A stretch of 64,000 bases of DNA from Flavobacteriaceae bacterium MAR_2010_188 (GTDB taxonomy: Bacteria; Bacteroidota; Bacteroidia; Flavobacteriales; Flavobacteriaceae): assembly GCA_900104375.1 (NCBI GenBank), contig LT629302.1, forward strand, positions 744,001 to 808,000, written 5' to 3'. Below, one piece after another: positions 1 through 10,188 of this stretch. Made by a program: the position numbers and the translations under genes. The first letter of the stretch is position 1. Each line of letters starts with the position of its first letter. Below the pieces are notes generated by a model. The model was not told the DNA's origin and ran no database searches. It saw only the letters and a program-made list of their open reading frames with translations.

Positions 1-849
1 GATGAATTTATTGCTCCACTTGAAACTACTTTTAACTTGCCATCATTTGCCAATGAATATCCCGAAAATAACTCCGAGTCTATTGAACCAGATAATGATA
101 AGGAAATATTATTGATTGTTGAAGACAATGCCGATGTGCTATCATATATTAGAAATATATTCCAGAATAATTATTTCATATTAGAGGCAGAAAATGGAGT
201 AAAAGGTATTGATTTGGCAATACAGCATATACCAGACATTATTATAAGCGATATTATGATGCCCATAAAAAATGGGATAGAACTATGTGAAACCTTAAAG
301 GCCGATGAACGTACAAGCCATATACCGTTAATATTGTTAACTGCGAAAGCAGGAATTAAAAATGAAATTGAAGGCATTAAAACTGGCGCTGACGATTATA
401 TAACGAAACCATTTAACGAAGATCTACTGGTTTTAAAGGTTGAAAAACTTTTGGAAGGTCGCAAAAAATTGCGGGAACGTTATAGTCAAGAATTAATTCT
501 TAAACCACAGGATATCGCGATTAATTCAGTAGAAGTACAATTTTTAAAGCGTGTTCAAAAAGTGATGGACATGCAACTAGAAAAAAGTGATTTTACTACC
601 GTGCGCTTTGCAGAAGAGTTGGGCATAAGCCGGATGCAATTGCATCGAAAATTAAAGGCTTTGACAGGTTTGAGTGCCACCGAATTTATGAAATCCCAGC
701 GGCTCAAACTCGCAACGACCTTATTGAGTCAGGGCGATGCCAATATTTCAGAAATCAGCTATATGGTCGGTTTTAACGATCCTTCTTACTTCACAAAATG
801 TTTTAAGGCAACCTATGGCTGTTCTCCTAAGGAATATCAATCAAGATGA
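1..849 (+). CDS. Hybrid two-component regulator, C-terminal part (receiver + AraC HTH)
   Basis: The reading frame is open from base 1, so the gene starts left of the window; an internal TTG at 37 is not needed as a start. What is visible is a response-regulator receiver domain (about nt 103-450) with the acidic pair in IVEDN, the phospho-acceptor Asp in SDIMMP (nt 250-252) and the conserved Lys in YITKPF. It is followed by an AraC-type double helix-turn-helix (about nt 595-846) ending SPKEYQ. In Bacteroidota this order is the usual tail of one-piece hybrid sensor kinases that control polysaccharide-use or TonB-receptor genes. The sensor and kinase part is not visible, so a free receiver-AraC regulator cannot be fully excluded. 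No target operon is recognisable next to it. Confidence 0.9.
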   Translation, partial: DEFIAPLETTFNLPSFANEYPENNSESIEPDNDKEILLIVEDNADVLSYIRNIFQNNYFILEAENGVKGIDLAIQHIPDIIISDIMMPIKNGIELCETLKADERTSHIPLILLTAKAGIKNEIEGIKTGADDYITKPFNEDLLVLKVEKLLEGRKKLRERYSQELILKPQDIAINSVEVQFLKRVQKVMDMQLEKSDFTTVRFAEELGISRMQLHRKLKALTGLSATEFMKSQRLKLATTLLSQGDANISEISYMVGFNDPSYFTKCFKATYGCSPKEYQSR

Positions 850-1226
850 TAGGTCTATTTTCAGTAGATAGTGTAATTTATAATTATAGACTTTCTGCAG
901 GATTCATCAAGACTTGAAATAGCCAATAACTAATATTCAACTTAGAAAAATACTATCAACCAATCTAAAAGGAATTTTTTCTACTCCGAAGTTCATCTTT
1001 CATCCTTCCTCCTTTATAATGTTTGACTGCTTCAATGGTTAATAAATCAGTCTATTTAAACCGATAGCTTTTGTAAGGGTATCAACTTCAATTTCAATTT
1101 CGAATTCATTTGTTACATATATACTAGCATCTGTTACACTTCACCTAATTAATGAAAGAGCATAGCCATAGCTTTATGCAGTCGCTGATCTATATGAATT
1201 TTCTACGGGAAAACCTATGACAACCC

Positions 1227-1376
1227 ATGAAGAGAAAACTATTGGAAGGTACCATATACAATGTAGCACCCCGTGACATTTATCTAAATATTAATCGTCT
1301 TGAAAAAGGGCACTATAAATTGAATATCGTGGCCAAAAACAAAATAATAAGGAGTACCAATTTTATAAAGGATTAA
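1227..1376 (+). CDS. Small ORF or C-terminal relic, 49 aa
   Basis: A short ORF opens at ATG 1227 and codes for about 49 residues with the pattern LEKGHYKLNIVAKNKII followed by STNFIK. This resembles C-terminal strands of secreted flavobacterial proteins. The same frame upstream holds another short open stretch (1152-1217) that ends in TGA at 1218-1220, so the two together may be a gene broken by a stop. It could also be a genuine small protein. The rest of the 850-1452 gap shows nothing recognisable. Confidence 0.35.
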   Translation: MKRKLLEGTIYNVAPRDIYLNINRLEKGHYKLNIVAKNKIIRSTNFIKD

Positions 1377-1452
1377 AGAAATAAAAGAAAGTAAAACTGA
1401 TATTGACCTTTTGGCACATTTGAATAATATAAATAATATACTCGCGAAAATC

Positions 1453-2268
1453 ATGAAACTATTAAAAACTCTATGCATCCTTTTAATTTTGTCGATTGGG
1501 CCAAATGTAAATGCCCAATTTCTTAAGAAACTTTCCCAAAAAGCGGAAAAAGCTGCGGAACGTGCAGTAGAGCGCAAAGTAGAACAGAAATCTTCACGTG
1601 AAACAGAAAAAGCATTCGATTCTGTATTTAATAATGATGGTAAAGTATTAAAGGCAAATAAAGAAGCGCTAGCAGATAACTATAAATTTTCATATAAATA
1701 TGTGATGTCGATCAACGATAGTAAGGACCTTAACATTATTAATTATTATTTAACTGATCAAGAGGAATATATAGGTAGTAGTGTTCCAGCGGATAAGGGC
1801 CAAGAAATGATAACCGTAATGGACTTATCAAAGCGTACCGCATTTATGTTCATGGACTTGGGAGACAAAAAAAGCGTAATGTCCTTCGGTCTTGATATGG
1901 AAGAAGAAGTCGAGGAGCAGCTAAATAAAACTGATTTCTCAGTATCCAAAACTGGAAATACAAAAGAGATTTTAGGATATTCCTGTGAAGAATTTAAAGT
2001 GATAAGTACGGAATATAATGGCAATATATGGGTGACACAAAATGCCCCGGTAACATTCGCTGCCGCTTTCGGTGACTTAAAATTGAAGAATTCGAAGTCG
2101 GGGAAAGGTATGAATCAATCCTGGATAAGCATGGTTGAGGGCCTGACGATGGAGATGGTTATTACCGATACTACCAAGAAAAAACCTCAAACCCTTACCA
2201 TGAAATGTGAGGCACTTGAAGAAATTGATTTAAAGATTGATACTTCACTTTATTCCAAATCATTCTAG
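1453..2268 (+). CDS. DUF4412-like secreted protein
   Basis: The start at ATG 1453 is preferred over an upstream alternative at 1411 because it places a clean signal peptide (MKLLKTLCILLILSIG, then VNAQ) at the N-terminus. After it comes a highly charged Lys/Glu/Arg helix (KKLSQKAEKAAERAVER), then a beta-rich domain with ILGYSCEEFKV and later MVEGLTMEMV, the pattern of the DUF4412 family. Such proteins are exported and of unknown function. It is the first gene of a four-gene co-oriented run (1453-6916) with short gaps. The family is assigned from motif memory, not from a search. Confidence 0.75.
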   Translation: MKLLKTLCILLILSIGPNVNAQFLKKLSQKAEKAAERAVERKVEQKSSRETEKAFDSVFNNDGKVLKANKEALADNYKFSYKYVMSINDSKDLNIINYYLTDQEEYIGSSVPADKGQEMITVMDLSKRTAFMFMDLGDKKSVMSFGLDMEEEVEEQLNKTDFSVSKTGNTKEILGYSCEEFKVISTEYNGNIWVTQNAPVTFAAAFGDLKLKNSKSGKGMNQSWISMVEGLTMEMVITDTTKKKPQTLTMKCEALEEIDLKIDTSLYSKSF

Positions 2269-2318
2269 TTCAAAAAAATAGAATATTCATTTTCAATTTA
2301 AAAAAATACCAGCAACAG

Positions 2319-2966
2319 ATGAAAAACTACATTATAGTAATGGCGTTAATCGCCTTTTTCTCGTGCGGTGATGGAAGTTCAGAGAAAACCGAAACCAATG
2401 GAATGCAGACTAGCAATAGTGCTGTAGAAAATGAAAATAAAATTATTCCTAATCAAAATTTACAGCAGAATGGTGATTATAGTGAGTTGTTCAACCGAAA
2501 TCCTAAAAATTGTATGTTGATGGAGGCCAAGGAAATTGCCACGGAATTACAACTATCCGAAGATCGTTCTGTTTTTGTAAGCAATAGTTACGGTAACTGC
2601 GCATTTTCTTTAAAATTGAACGATGGCTCCCCAACCAAAGTCTCCTTTATGTTCATTGAGTGGGATAAAAAAACCATCCAGAAAGAATTGGACTCTTTTA
2701 GGGATATAGAATCTTCATTCGGAGCGGACAATGACGAAGGGATTTTGGTTGTTAGTGATACAAGGGATACCAATTTTGGTATCCGCAAGGCGAGAGGGGA
2801 CCTGTTTATGTTGAATCCCAACTATAACGGTGCCATCCTCATCAGATTCGGCGGTGTTATTGAAGAATCAACAAATAAGGTAACATATACGGATGCCCAA
2901 AAAAACGAACGTCTTAATAATGCAGTGACCATAGCGAATTACTTATTAAAGAAATACAAAAAATAG
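2319..2966 (+). CDS. Putative lipoprotein of unknown function
   Basis: A 215-residue protein with a short hydrophobic N-terminus ending in a lipobox (AFFSC), which predicts export and lipidation at the Cys. A low-complexity Asn/Glu/Ser stretch follows, then a globular part containing NCMLMEAKEIATELQL and a later hydrophobic strand GAILIRFGGV. It resembles small periplasmic lipoproteins but no family is recognised. It lies 50 bp after the DUF4412-like gene and 10 bp before the next gene, which suggests co-transcription and a shared envelope role. Confidence 0.75.
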   Translation: MKNYIIVMALIAFFSCGDGSSEKTETNGMQTSNSAVENENKIIPNQNLQQNGDYSELFNRNPKNCMLMEAKEIATELQLSEDRSVFVSNSYGNCAFSLKLNDGSPTKVSFMFIEWDKKTIQKELDSFRDIESSFGADNDEGILVVSDTRDTNFGIRKARGDLFMLNPNYNGAILIRFGGVIEESTNKVTYTDAQKNERLNNAVTIANYLLKKYKK

Positions 2967-2976
2967 AATTAGGGCA

Positions 2977-5055
2977 ATGAAAAAAAGGACTACACTTATA
3001 CACATAATCTTTTTTAGTTTTTTTGCCGCGACTTACGGCCAGGATAAAGAATTTAAAATGCCATCGTTAGACGACGGAAAAAATACGGTCGACCTAAAAT
3101 TTAATCAAGATGAAACCTATCCTGATCTAAAAACGACCTATATGGTTGGCACTATAGAAGACACTTTAAGATTTTCGGTAAAGAATATTGGTTTTGATCT
3201 TCTTCCCTTCAAGGTTATGGTAATTTCTCCCGACTTAACACAGGACATCAGGGTCATTTTGGTTAAAAACCACTGGAAGGATATTGCCAAGACAAAAAAG
3301 ACCAATGATGGCCTTTTTCAGGATGAATTTAGGACTGCCGGACAATTCGGTATTATGCTCATCGGTGCCAAACCCAACCTTCCTTTTAGGCTAGCGGTCT
3401 ACCACGGCGGGGTTGTGAAGCGCACCTCTCCTCTTTTTATTGCTGCCGCGGATTTTAAACCGGGTATTACTAATTTGAACGATACAGGTGCCAACTCAAC
3501 AGACGATGCGTCGAATTCAGGGTCTGAAGAAAAGGGAGGTAGTGCTGTGCTATGGATCATTGCTATTGCATTGCTATTGATATTCGCTTTACTTCTCTAT
3601 TTTTTATTTGTAAAACGCGCTAAAAATAAAGCGCTCTTAATATTACTCCTACCCACCACAATCATGTTAATGGCGGGTGGCGTTCCTTCAAATCGTGCAT
3701 CATTTTTAAATGGAGTGAAGTCAATGTCCAAAACCTTGAGCGGAGTATTTAGTCAGGCTCGCGACATGCAAGGTTTTATTGAAAAAATGAGCAAAGGGGC
3801 TCAGGATTCTGGTATTTTTGATAATCTAACCGGATCCGACCAAAACTTTGAACCGGATTTGGATCCAAATGGTCAGCCTCAATTACCTTCTTCTTGCCTT
3901 TCCGCCAGCCCATCCAGCAATCCGGACTCCAACAGAAATTCCAACAGAAACCAAAGAGAAGGAAATGAGGACAGCAGTGATTATCCCGATACTAAAAGCT
4001 CCAACGATGGTAGTTCCTCAACACCATCTACATCGACCATGACTCCCGCTGAAGTATTTGAAGATCCCTTTCTTGATAATGGAACAACTTCAGGTCCAAA
4101 CTTGAGGACACCAAAGTATGATAAAAACGGTAATCTTATAGATGCAGGGGACTATCCAGATACCCCCACCAAGGTTCCGACCCATCCAGTAACCGGTGAA
4201 CCGATATTGCCTGTTTTTGCAGGAAGGACCACTTCAAGCAGTGACAATTTAGTACCACCAAAATATGATAAGAACGGTTATTTAATAAATGCTGGTGATT
4301 ATCCAAATTCGCCTCCAACGGTACCTATAAATCCCGATACGGGCGAAGCAATGCCGCCAGTATTTGCTGATAATGGTGTGCAAGGTCAAAGCGACTCGCC
4401 AAGACAGCCTAAGTATGACAAAAATGGTAATCTTGTTGATCCGGGGGATTATCCTGATGCTCCCACAAAAGTTGGGATAGATTTTGAAAAGGGTGAACCA
4501 ATACCTCCCGTTTTTACGGGTGAAATGACCGTGGGTGGTCGCTCAGAAGAAGGTCTGGAACCCCAAGATGATAAAGAGGATTTGTCTACTGGTTCGGACA
4601 AAACTTCGGCAGAAGGGAATAAGAGGTCCAATTCCAATACCGGTAATAGAAATGGAAACGACGACACCAAAGATAATTCTGAGGGCTGTCAATGTTTGAA
4701 AAAAGCCTACGCAGACCTCGAAGAAACGCGTTATAAATTCGAAAAATTGGCGGTTATATTGAATATCACCAGTGAAGATGTAACTGCCTCTTTGGCCTTG
4801 GGGGATAACGTAAGTGGTATTCATGCCGTAAGTGGCCTCGCATGGCAAAACGAACGGGTAAAAATAGTACGGTCTTATGAAGAGTTTAGGGAAGCCTATG
4901 ATTCTAGGTATGAGCAATTAGTGGAAGAACTATATGCGCGTTTAATGGAAATAGATAGGTGTGAGTTAAAACTTGGTTTTGAGAACTGGTATAGTATCGC
5001 TGGCTTTATGTATTACGAATTCGCCAAGGCCAGATTCCACCGCAATGGCAGGTGA
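2977..5055 (+). CDS. Membrane protein with three PKYDKNG repeats
   Basis: A 692-residue protein with a signal peptide (cleavage near ATYGQ), a beta-rich periplasmic N-terminal domain, and two hydrophobic segments around residues 190-240. A low-complexity Ser/Asn/Pro region follows. Three repeats start at residues 379, 428 and 478 (period 49-50), each with PKYDKNG, GDYP and GEP-like or GEA-like then PVF. The last 110 residues are alpha-helical with Cys pairs (EGCQCLKKAY, DRCELKLGF). No family is recognised. The repeats diverge in codons, so they are old rather than recent duplications. Position between a lipoprotein and an OmpA lipoprotein suggests an envelope-spanning assembly, which is inference. 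Confidence 0.75.
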   Translation: MKKRTTLIHIIFFSFFAATYGQDKEFKMPSLDDGKNTVDLKFNQDETYPDLKTTYMVGTIEDTLRFSVKNIGFDLLPFKVMVISPDLTQDIRVILVKNHWKDIAKTKKTNDGLFQDEFRTAGQFGIMLIGAKPNLPFRLAVYHGGVVKRTSPLFIAAADFKPGITNLNDTGANSTDDASNSGSEEKGGSAVLWIIAIALLLIFALLLYFLFVKRAKNKALLILLLPTTIMLMAGGVPSNRASFLNGVKSMSKTLSGVFSQARDMQGFIEKMSKGAQDSGIFDNLTGSDQNFEPDLDPNGQPQLPSSCLSASPSSNPDSNRNSNRNQREGNEDSSDYPDTKSSNDGSSSTPSTSTMTPAEVFEDPFLDNGTTSGPNLRTPKYDKNGNLIDAGDYPDTPTKVPTHPVTGEPILPVFAGRTTSSSDNLVPPKYDKNGYLINAGDYPNSPPTVPINPDTGEAMPPVFADNGVQGQSDSPRQPKYDKNGNLVDPGDYPDAPTKVGIDFEKGEPIPPVFTGEMTVGGRSEEGLEPQDDKEDLSTGSDKTSAEGNKRSNSNTGNRNGNDDTKDNSEGCQCLKKAYADLEETRYKFEKLAVILNITSEDVTASLALGDNVSGIHAVSGLAWQNERVKIVRSYEEFREAYDSRYEQLVEELYARLMEIDRCELKLGFENWYSIAGFMYYEFAKARFHRNGR

Positions 5056-5110
5056 ACGGGATTTTAGGAAAGAATACTATTAAAGTACAAAGACTTTAAA
5101 AGACATAAGA

Positions 5111-6916
5111 ATGAAAATTATGAAAGCAACTATTATAATGGGTGTTTTGATTATGCTATTTTCCTGTAATAACGCTGAGAAACAGGCTTCGCATGAAGAT
5201 GTTGACCAAACCATACGAGAAGGGTCGAAAAAGACAAATCCTTCAGAGAAAAACGTCACGGACAGCGTCGCCAAACAGATGATGGAGATGTTTGGGATGG
5301 AGGGAGAAACTTTTCATGATATGATGAAAACAGATTCTCTTGAAAGCGAAATCAATTCAGTTTTTAGCTCAGCCGGACTACAAAAACTATTGGAAGATGC
5401 TAATTTGTCCGATGCCGATACGGAGGCCTTGTTATTTCGGATCAAACAAATGGAAAACCAGAACAAAGGTACTGCTGGTGGAGATGTAAGCAAAACAGGG
5501 AAAGAGGCTTTGGATGGCTATTTTAAGGAATTGCAAAACGTTTTGGCTAATTCTGGAAGTGAAAAGCAACTAAAGGATCTCCAGGCCATGATGGAAAAAC
5601 AGAATGTACAGGCTCAATTGGATGGACTTTCAACTCCAAAACCAGTTAAAACAGAGAATTTACGTAAAATATTGGGAGCGGATGACAATACCTTTATTGA
5701 GAGCGACCTTAGCTCATATTCATTGTACGGAGGCAATAAAGAAAAAAGGGAAGCTTTAATGAAACTCTCAACCGCCTCAAAGGAAGAGGGTGAAACCATT
5801 TTAATGGACTATTATCAAATCTCTAAAAAGGAACTTGAACTTCTGAAATCAATGCCTACAAGACAACATATAAGTTCGGAAAATGCGGCTAGGAAAATTT
5901 TGGAGGACGGTTTGCCTCCAGCGGTTGGAAATCATAACTCAAGTGGAAAGGCATCTCCCAAATTTAAAAATATGACCGAATTTTATTTCCAGGAACATGC
6001 CGGACGAGCTAATAATTTCATAAAGAATTCCGTGGGAGCAAGAGCTAAATTTTATAAGGAAAACCCAGGATGGTATGGTGACAAAACAGATGCAGGCAAC
6101 ACCTATGTCGATTCAAGAAATCAATATATATTTTTGCCACTTGGCGCTTTGTCATTTGCAGATAAGGTTATTTCACACGATGTGGGCTCACAAGGTTCAA
6201 ACAGTGGCGGCGCCGTTAATGAACCCGATTTTGCATTAGAACGCTTTGATAAACGGGATCCACGAATCTGTAATCTTGGAACCAAAGGCGTACTAACATT
6301 AGAATTTACCAATAATACAATCGCAGATGTAAATGGTCCCGATCTCTACATTTTTGAAATGGGACAAATAGAACCTACGAACCTGGAAATTTCCAAGGAT
6401 GGTAAAACCTGGATCAATGTCGGCAAGATTGAAGGTGGTACAGCAAAGGTGGATATTGCACCATACATTAAGAAGGGCGAAACTTATAATTATATTCGTT
6501 TAACCGACCTCGAGACTTGGAGTGAGCTGCCTGGCGCAGATGTAGATGCGGTAGCAGCCATCGGTGGAGCCCTAAGACTCAATTTAGACAGTGCGGTGCT
6601 TTTTGATACCGGAAAATTTCAGCTTAAGGAAACTGCTAGTAGCGAATTAAAAAAGTTGTTAGATGCAATCAAAACTATTCCAAAAGCAAGAATTGTGGTA
6701 GAAGGTCATACGGATGACGTGGGTAATCCAGCTTCCAATAAAATACTATCCGAAAATAGAGCGACAGAAGTTTCCAATTATCTTAAAAAGCATCTTTCAA
6801 AAGAATATAGGATTGAAATCAAAGGATTTGGGGAAAGCCAGCCGATTGCACCGAATAATACTGAAAAGAATAGGGAAAAAAATAGACGGGTAGAAATTTT
6901 GGTGATTCCTTTTTGA
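5111..6916 (+). CDS. OmpA-family lipoprotein with discoidin-like middle domain
   Basis: A 601-residue protein with a lipobox (LIMLFSC) near residue 20; ATG 5111 and ATG 5120 are both possible starts. The first 250 residues are helical and Met/Glu/Lys-rich. The middle part (about 330-480) contains LTLEFTNNTIADVNGPDLYI and LEISKDGKTWINVG, a pattern I associate with discoidin-like domains of cell-surface proteins. The C-terminal 115 residues are an OmpA peptidoglycan-binding domain: VLFDTGKFQL, VEGHTDDVGNPASNKILSE, RATEVSNYL and NREKNRRVEI. It probably anchors the operon's products to the cell wall. It is the last gene of the four-gene run. Confidence 0.85.
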   Translation: MKIMKATIIMGVLIMLFSCNNAEKQASHEDVDQTIREGSKKTNPSEKNVTDSVAKQMMEMFGMEGETFHDMMKTDSLESEINSVFSSAGLQKLLEDANLSDADTEALLFRIKQMENQNKGTAGGDVSKTGKEALDGYFKELQNVLANSGSEKQLKDLQAMMEKQNVQAQLDGLSTPKPVKTENLRKILGADDNTFIESDLSSYSLYGGNKEKREALMKLSTASKEEGETILMDYYQISKKELELLKSMPTRQHISSENAARKILEDGLPPAVGNHNSSGKASPKFKNMTEFYFQEHAGRANNFIKNSVGARAKFYKENPGWYGDKTDAGNTYVDSRNQYIFLPLGALSFADKVISHDVGSQGSNSGGAVNEPDFALERFDKRDPRICNLGTKGVLTLEFTNNTIADVNGPDLYIFEMGQIEPTNLEISKDGKTWINVGKIEGGTAKVDIAPYIKKGETYNYIRLTDLETWSELPGADVDAVAAIGGALRLNLDSAVLFDTGKFQLKETASSELKKLLDAIKTIPKARIVVEGHTDDVGNPASNKILSENRATEVSNYLKKHLSKEYRIEIKGFGESQPIAPNNTEKNREKNRRVEILVIPF

Positions 6917-7007
6917 ATTCTGAGTTGTTGAAGTGATTAAAAGGAATTTAATATGCTGATCAATTATAGTCAGCCTAGAGGTAACATATTGTGTCGGATA
7001 AGTGTCC

Positions 7008-8159
7008 TTAATAATTTACATAATCCACAATCTCTAATCCGTAACCAATAATACCCACACGCTTGGTGTGTTGGCTATTAGAAATCAACCGTAGTTTGGT
7101 GATTTTAAGACTATGAAGAATCTGGGCACCGATACCAAAATCCTTGGCGTCCATCTCAATGCCAGGAGCTTTAACTACTTGGTCTTTAACCTGAGTCTCT
7201 TTAAGCGTTGCCAAGCGTTTTAGAAGATTCATGGATTGGGCTTGCTGATTTATAAATAAAATCGCTCCTTTACCCTCTTCATTTATCACCCTAAACATAT
7301 CATCCAGTTTTTCGTCTGCATTATTGGTTAAGGTTCCAAGAATATCATTATTGACTAAGGTCGCATTTACCCTGGTCAATACTGCTTCATTTATTCCCCA
7401 AGTTCCTTTGGTTAGCGCAATATGAATTTGGTCATTTGTAGTTTGCTGAAATGCTCTTAATCTGAATTTTCCAAACCTAGTTTCTATATCAAAGTCCTCC
7501 TTCTTTTCAATTAAAGAATCATGCTCCATTCTATAGGCGACCAAATCCTCAATTGAAATAATCTTTAAGTCGAATCTTTCTGCAACTTTCAAAAGTTCTG
7601 GCAAACGTGCCATGGTTCCATCGTTATTCAAAATTTCAACCAAAATACCTGCAGGTTTAAATCCAGCAAGTCTAGCCAAATCTACCGCAGCTTCAGTATG
7701 ACCGGTCCGACGAAGGACTCCGCCATTTTTCGCCTTTAAAGGAAAAATATGACCTGGACGACCCAAATCATGAGGTTTGGTATCATTTTTTACTAACGCC
7801 TTGATGGTTTTGGAACGGTCGTGTACTGAGATTCCGGTGGTACAGCCGTGGCCGATTAAATCTACAGAAACAGTAAACTGAGTGTGATGCAATACGGTAT
7901 TATTCTGCACCATCATACTTAAATCTAATTCTTCACATCGATCTTCGGTAAGCGGAGCACAGATCAATCCACGTCCGTGTTGTGCCATAAAGTTGATCAT
8001 CTCTGGGGTCACGGCTTCTGCGGCGGCAATAAAGTCTCCTTCGTTCTCACGATTTTCATCATCGACCACGATAATTACCTTACCGTTTTTAATATCTTCT
8101 ATCGCTTCCGGAATGGAATTTAAAACAACTTCTTTTGCCAAAACAGTGTCAGTTCTCAT
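7008..8159 (-). CDS. ribB: 3,4-dihydroxy-2-butanone-4-phosphate synthase with degenerate GTP cyclohydrolase II domain
   Basis: The first ~215 residues are a complete DHBP synthase: the acidic loop [24 protein letters not shown] and [17 protein letters not shown]. The enzyme makes the four-carbon precursor of riboflavin from ribulose 5-phosphate. The remaining ~165 residues align in layout with GTP cyclohydrolase II, but the zinc site is absent. Where RibA has three Cys around GDVFGSLRCDCG, this protein reads [15 protein letters not shown] and has no Cys. The second domain therefore probably cannot open GTP, and a separate RibA is expected elsewhere. It is the last gene of the minus-strand lptF-lolA-ftsK group. 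Confidence 0.93.
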   Translation of the reverse strand: MRTDTVLAKEVVLNSIPEAIEDIKNGKVIIVVDDENRENEGDFIAAAEAVTPEMINFMAQHGRGLICAPLTEDRCEELDLSMMVQNNTVLHHTQFTVSVDLIGHGCTTGISVHDRSKTIKALVKNDTKPHDLGRPGHIFPLKAKNGGVLRRTGHTEAAVDLARLAGFKPAGILVEILNNDGTMARLPELLKVAERFDLKIISIEDLVAYRMEHDSLIEKKEDFDIETRFGKFRLRAFQQTTNDQIHIALTKGTWGINEAVLTRVNATLVNNDILGTLTNNADEKLDDMFRVINEEGKGAILFINQQAQSMNLLKRLATLKETQVKDQVVKAPGIEMDAKDFGIGAQILHSLKITKLRLISNSQHTKRVGIIGYGLEIVDYVNY

Positions 8160-8186
8160 GTAATTAGAATATTTGCAAAGATATGT

Positions 8187-10172
8187 TTAATTTATATTTT
8201 TAAGGGAACTTCTGCCAAGGTCCTCGTTGATTTTGTTCCTTATCAAATAATGGGTCACCATATAAAATGGCATACCTAGAAGCATGTAAAAGGGATTCAG
8301 CTTTTTAGTCTTTATATTTAAATGCTCAAAAAACTCGTTCGATTTTATAAAAGTTATAATCCCCATAATGATGAAAATTGCAAACCCAACCAGACTGCTG
8401 ATTAAAGCGATGTGGGCATACTGAGGAAACTTATTGTTTTTGAATACAAAATGAAGTAACAGGGCAAAAGCCGAAATCCAATAGATAATAAAAGCAATAC
8501 GAGATAGCGTTTTGGCTTTGGTTGCCTCCTTGGTAGAATTTATAAATTTTTCGGAGATTTTGATTCCCCGTTCCTTCATTTGAAAGTAAGAAATCCCGTT
8601 TCCAAGCATTGTAGTGTAAGCGATTCTCTTGGCATTGATGTCCAAATTCTTTTCCTCGTAATTTTTGATGACATCTACCAAACGATCATTATTATAATCG
8701 GTTATATAACTGTAATCCTTATAACTGCCATCCGCCAATTTTACTTTGTAGTCTGGCTGCATGCCCAAGAACTTTTTAAATGGGTCTAGATAGCTTCCCA
8801 ACTCAAACAATCCACGGTCCTTGGTTGCCCTTGAAGTTAGATAAATTCCCAATGGGAGAATGATGAGAGTAGAAAGCCAGGTTCCCAGCACTGAACTATA
8901 GGAACCATCTTGACTACTGTTCTTGGCGAAAATCCCAATAAAGTGGTAGCTCAAGAAAAGCAAGATTGCAATAACCATTGGTAATCCGAGTCCACCTTTC
9001 CTGATCAAAGCTCCCAATGGTGCGCCAACGAAAAATAAAACGATACAGGCGATACCTAAGGCAAATTTTTCATGCAGAGCAATCACGTGTTTGTTGAGCC
9101 ATTTGGTTTCATCCGCGTAGGTAGAGGTTCTAGTTGTAATAATCTGTGACGTGCTATTTACGTTATTAGAAGCAAGATTTAGTAATTGTATTTTAGTCTG
9201 ATTATCGAACAGCTCCATTATATCTCCTTTATAGACTGTATCTCTTTTTGGTTGTATATCCGAATTGAGGCTGGCTATATTGGTTCGTAAATACAGAGTT
9301 CTATAAAGTTCCTCCTTCCGCTCAGTTTTTTGTTGTCTAAGGCTATCAATCGTATAATTAAGGCTATTTACGTTAAGCATGTTAAACCTATTGTCATAGC
9401 TTTTATCGTCCATATCTACATCGTCAAAACCCGCGAGGTCCACGTTCATGATATATTGATCAAAACTACTTTTGATAAATGGCTTTTTGATGTTGTCTTT
9501 TGGGTCGTTAGTACGTATCTCATCGTAATGGTGACCATCATATAAAACCAGTTGAAGAATGTTAGAATTTAAACTGCTCTTCAATTCTCCCGTCTTTGAA
9601 GTTGTTACGGTGAAATTGCCAGGGCGACTACTGTTCTTTCTATGAATGATGACATCGGAAAGAAACTGACCTCGATCACCACTCTTTTTTTCAACCTTAA
9701 TATTTATATCTCCTAATTGGTTAAACTGACCTTCGGCAATAACCATAGCCGGCTGTTTTTGGGCGATATTCTTTCTAAGGTTATAAAAGTTGAAGTTTGC
9801 TGCTGGGATAACATTGTTGGCGAAAAAGAAGGAGACAAATCCTAAAATCACGATGAAAATACTGAGACCCCGCATGGCTCTTTGCAATGAAATCCCGGTA
9901 GATTTCATGGCGGCGAATTCGTAGTTTTCGGCAAAACTACCAAAAACCATAATCGATGAAACGAGAATGGTTAAAGGTAAAATTAGCGGAATTAGGGTAG
10001 GAGTGGCAAAAATCAGGAATTTATAAATGATGCTGATTGATAAATCCTTACCCGCCAGTTCTCCTATATAAAGCCAGATTGCCTGTAAAACAAAAATGAG
10101 CATGAGTATTAAAAACACGCTCAAAAAAGTTTTTAAGTAGGTCGTTAATATGTACCTATCTAATATTTTCAT
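8187..10172 (-). CDS. LptF/LptG (YjgP/YjgQ) family permease
   Basis: A 661-residue protein starting MKILDRYILTTYLKTF, the standard N-terminus of LptF/LptG permeases, the inner-membrane part of the ABC machine that extracts lipopolysaccharide for transport to the outer membrane. Three or four N-terminal membrane segments, a large periplasmic beta domain and a further membrane block are visible. It is longer than the usual 350-500 residues because of a C-terminal extension with about two additional membrane helices. It lies directly downstream of lolA and ftsK, a flavobacterial neighbourhood for envelope biogenesis. LptF and LptG cannot be told apart here. Confidence 0.9.
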   Translation of the reverse strand: MKILDRYILTTYLKTFLSVFLILMLIFVLQAIWLYIGELAGKDLSISIIYKFLIFATPTLIPLILPLTILVSSIMVFGSFAENYEFAAMKSTGISLQRAMRGLSIFIVILGFVSFFFANNVIPAANFNFYNLRKNIAQKQPAMVIAEGQFNQLGDINIKVEKKSGDRGQFLSDVIIHRKNSSRPGNFTVTTSKTGELKSSLNSNILQLVLYDGHHYDEIRTNDPKDNIKKPFIKSSFDQYIMNVDLAGFDDVDMDDKSYDNRFNMLNVNSLNYTIDSLRQQKTERKEELYRTLYLRTNIASLNSDIQPKRDTVYKGDIMELFDNQTKIQLLNLASNNVNSTSQIITTRTSTYADETKWLNKHVIALHEKFALGIACIVLFFVGAPLGALIRKGGLGLPMVIAILLFLSYHFIGIFAKNSSQDGSYSSVLGTWLSTLIILPLGIYLTSRATKDRGLFELGSYLDPFKKFLGMQPDYKVKLADGSYKDYSYITDYNNDRLVDVIKNYEEKNLDINAKRIAYTTMLGNGISYFQMKERGIKISEKFINSTKEATKAKTLSRIAFIIYWISAFALLLHFVFKNNKFPQYAHIALISSLVGFAIFIIMGIITFIKSNEFFEHLNIKTKKLNPFYMLLGMPFYMVTHYLIRNKINEDLGRSSLKNIN

Positions 10173-10188
10173 TCAAGATTCCCAAAGC

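Noticed and set aside
850-1452. A tRNA or regulatory RNA in the first intergenic region
   Set aside because: I saw no cloverleaf or riboswitch core, only a possible short broken ORF.
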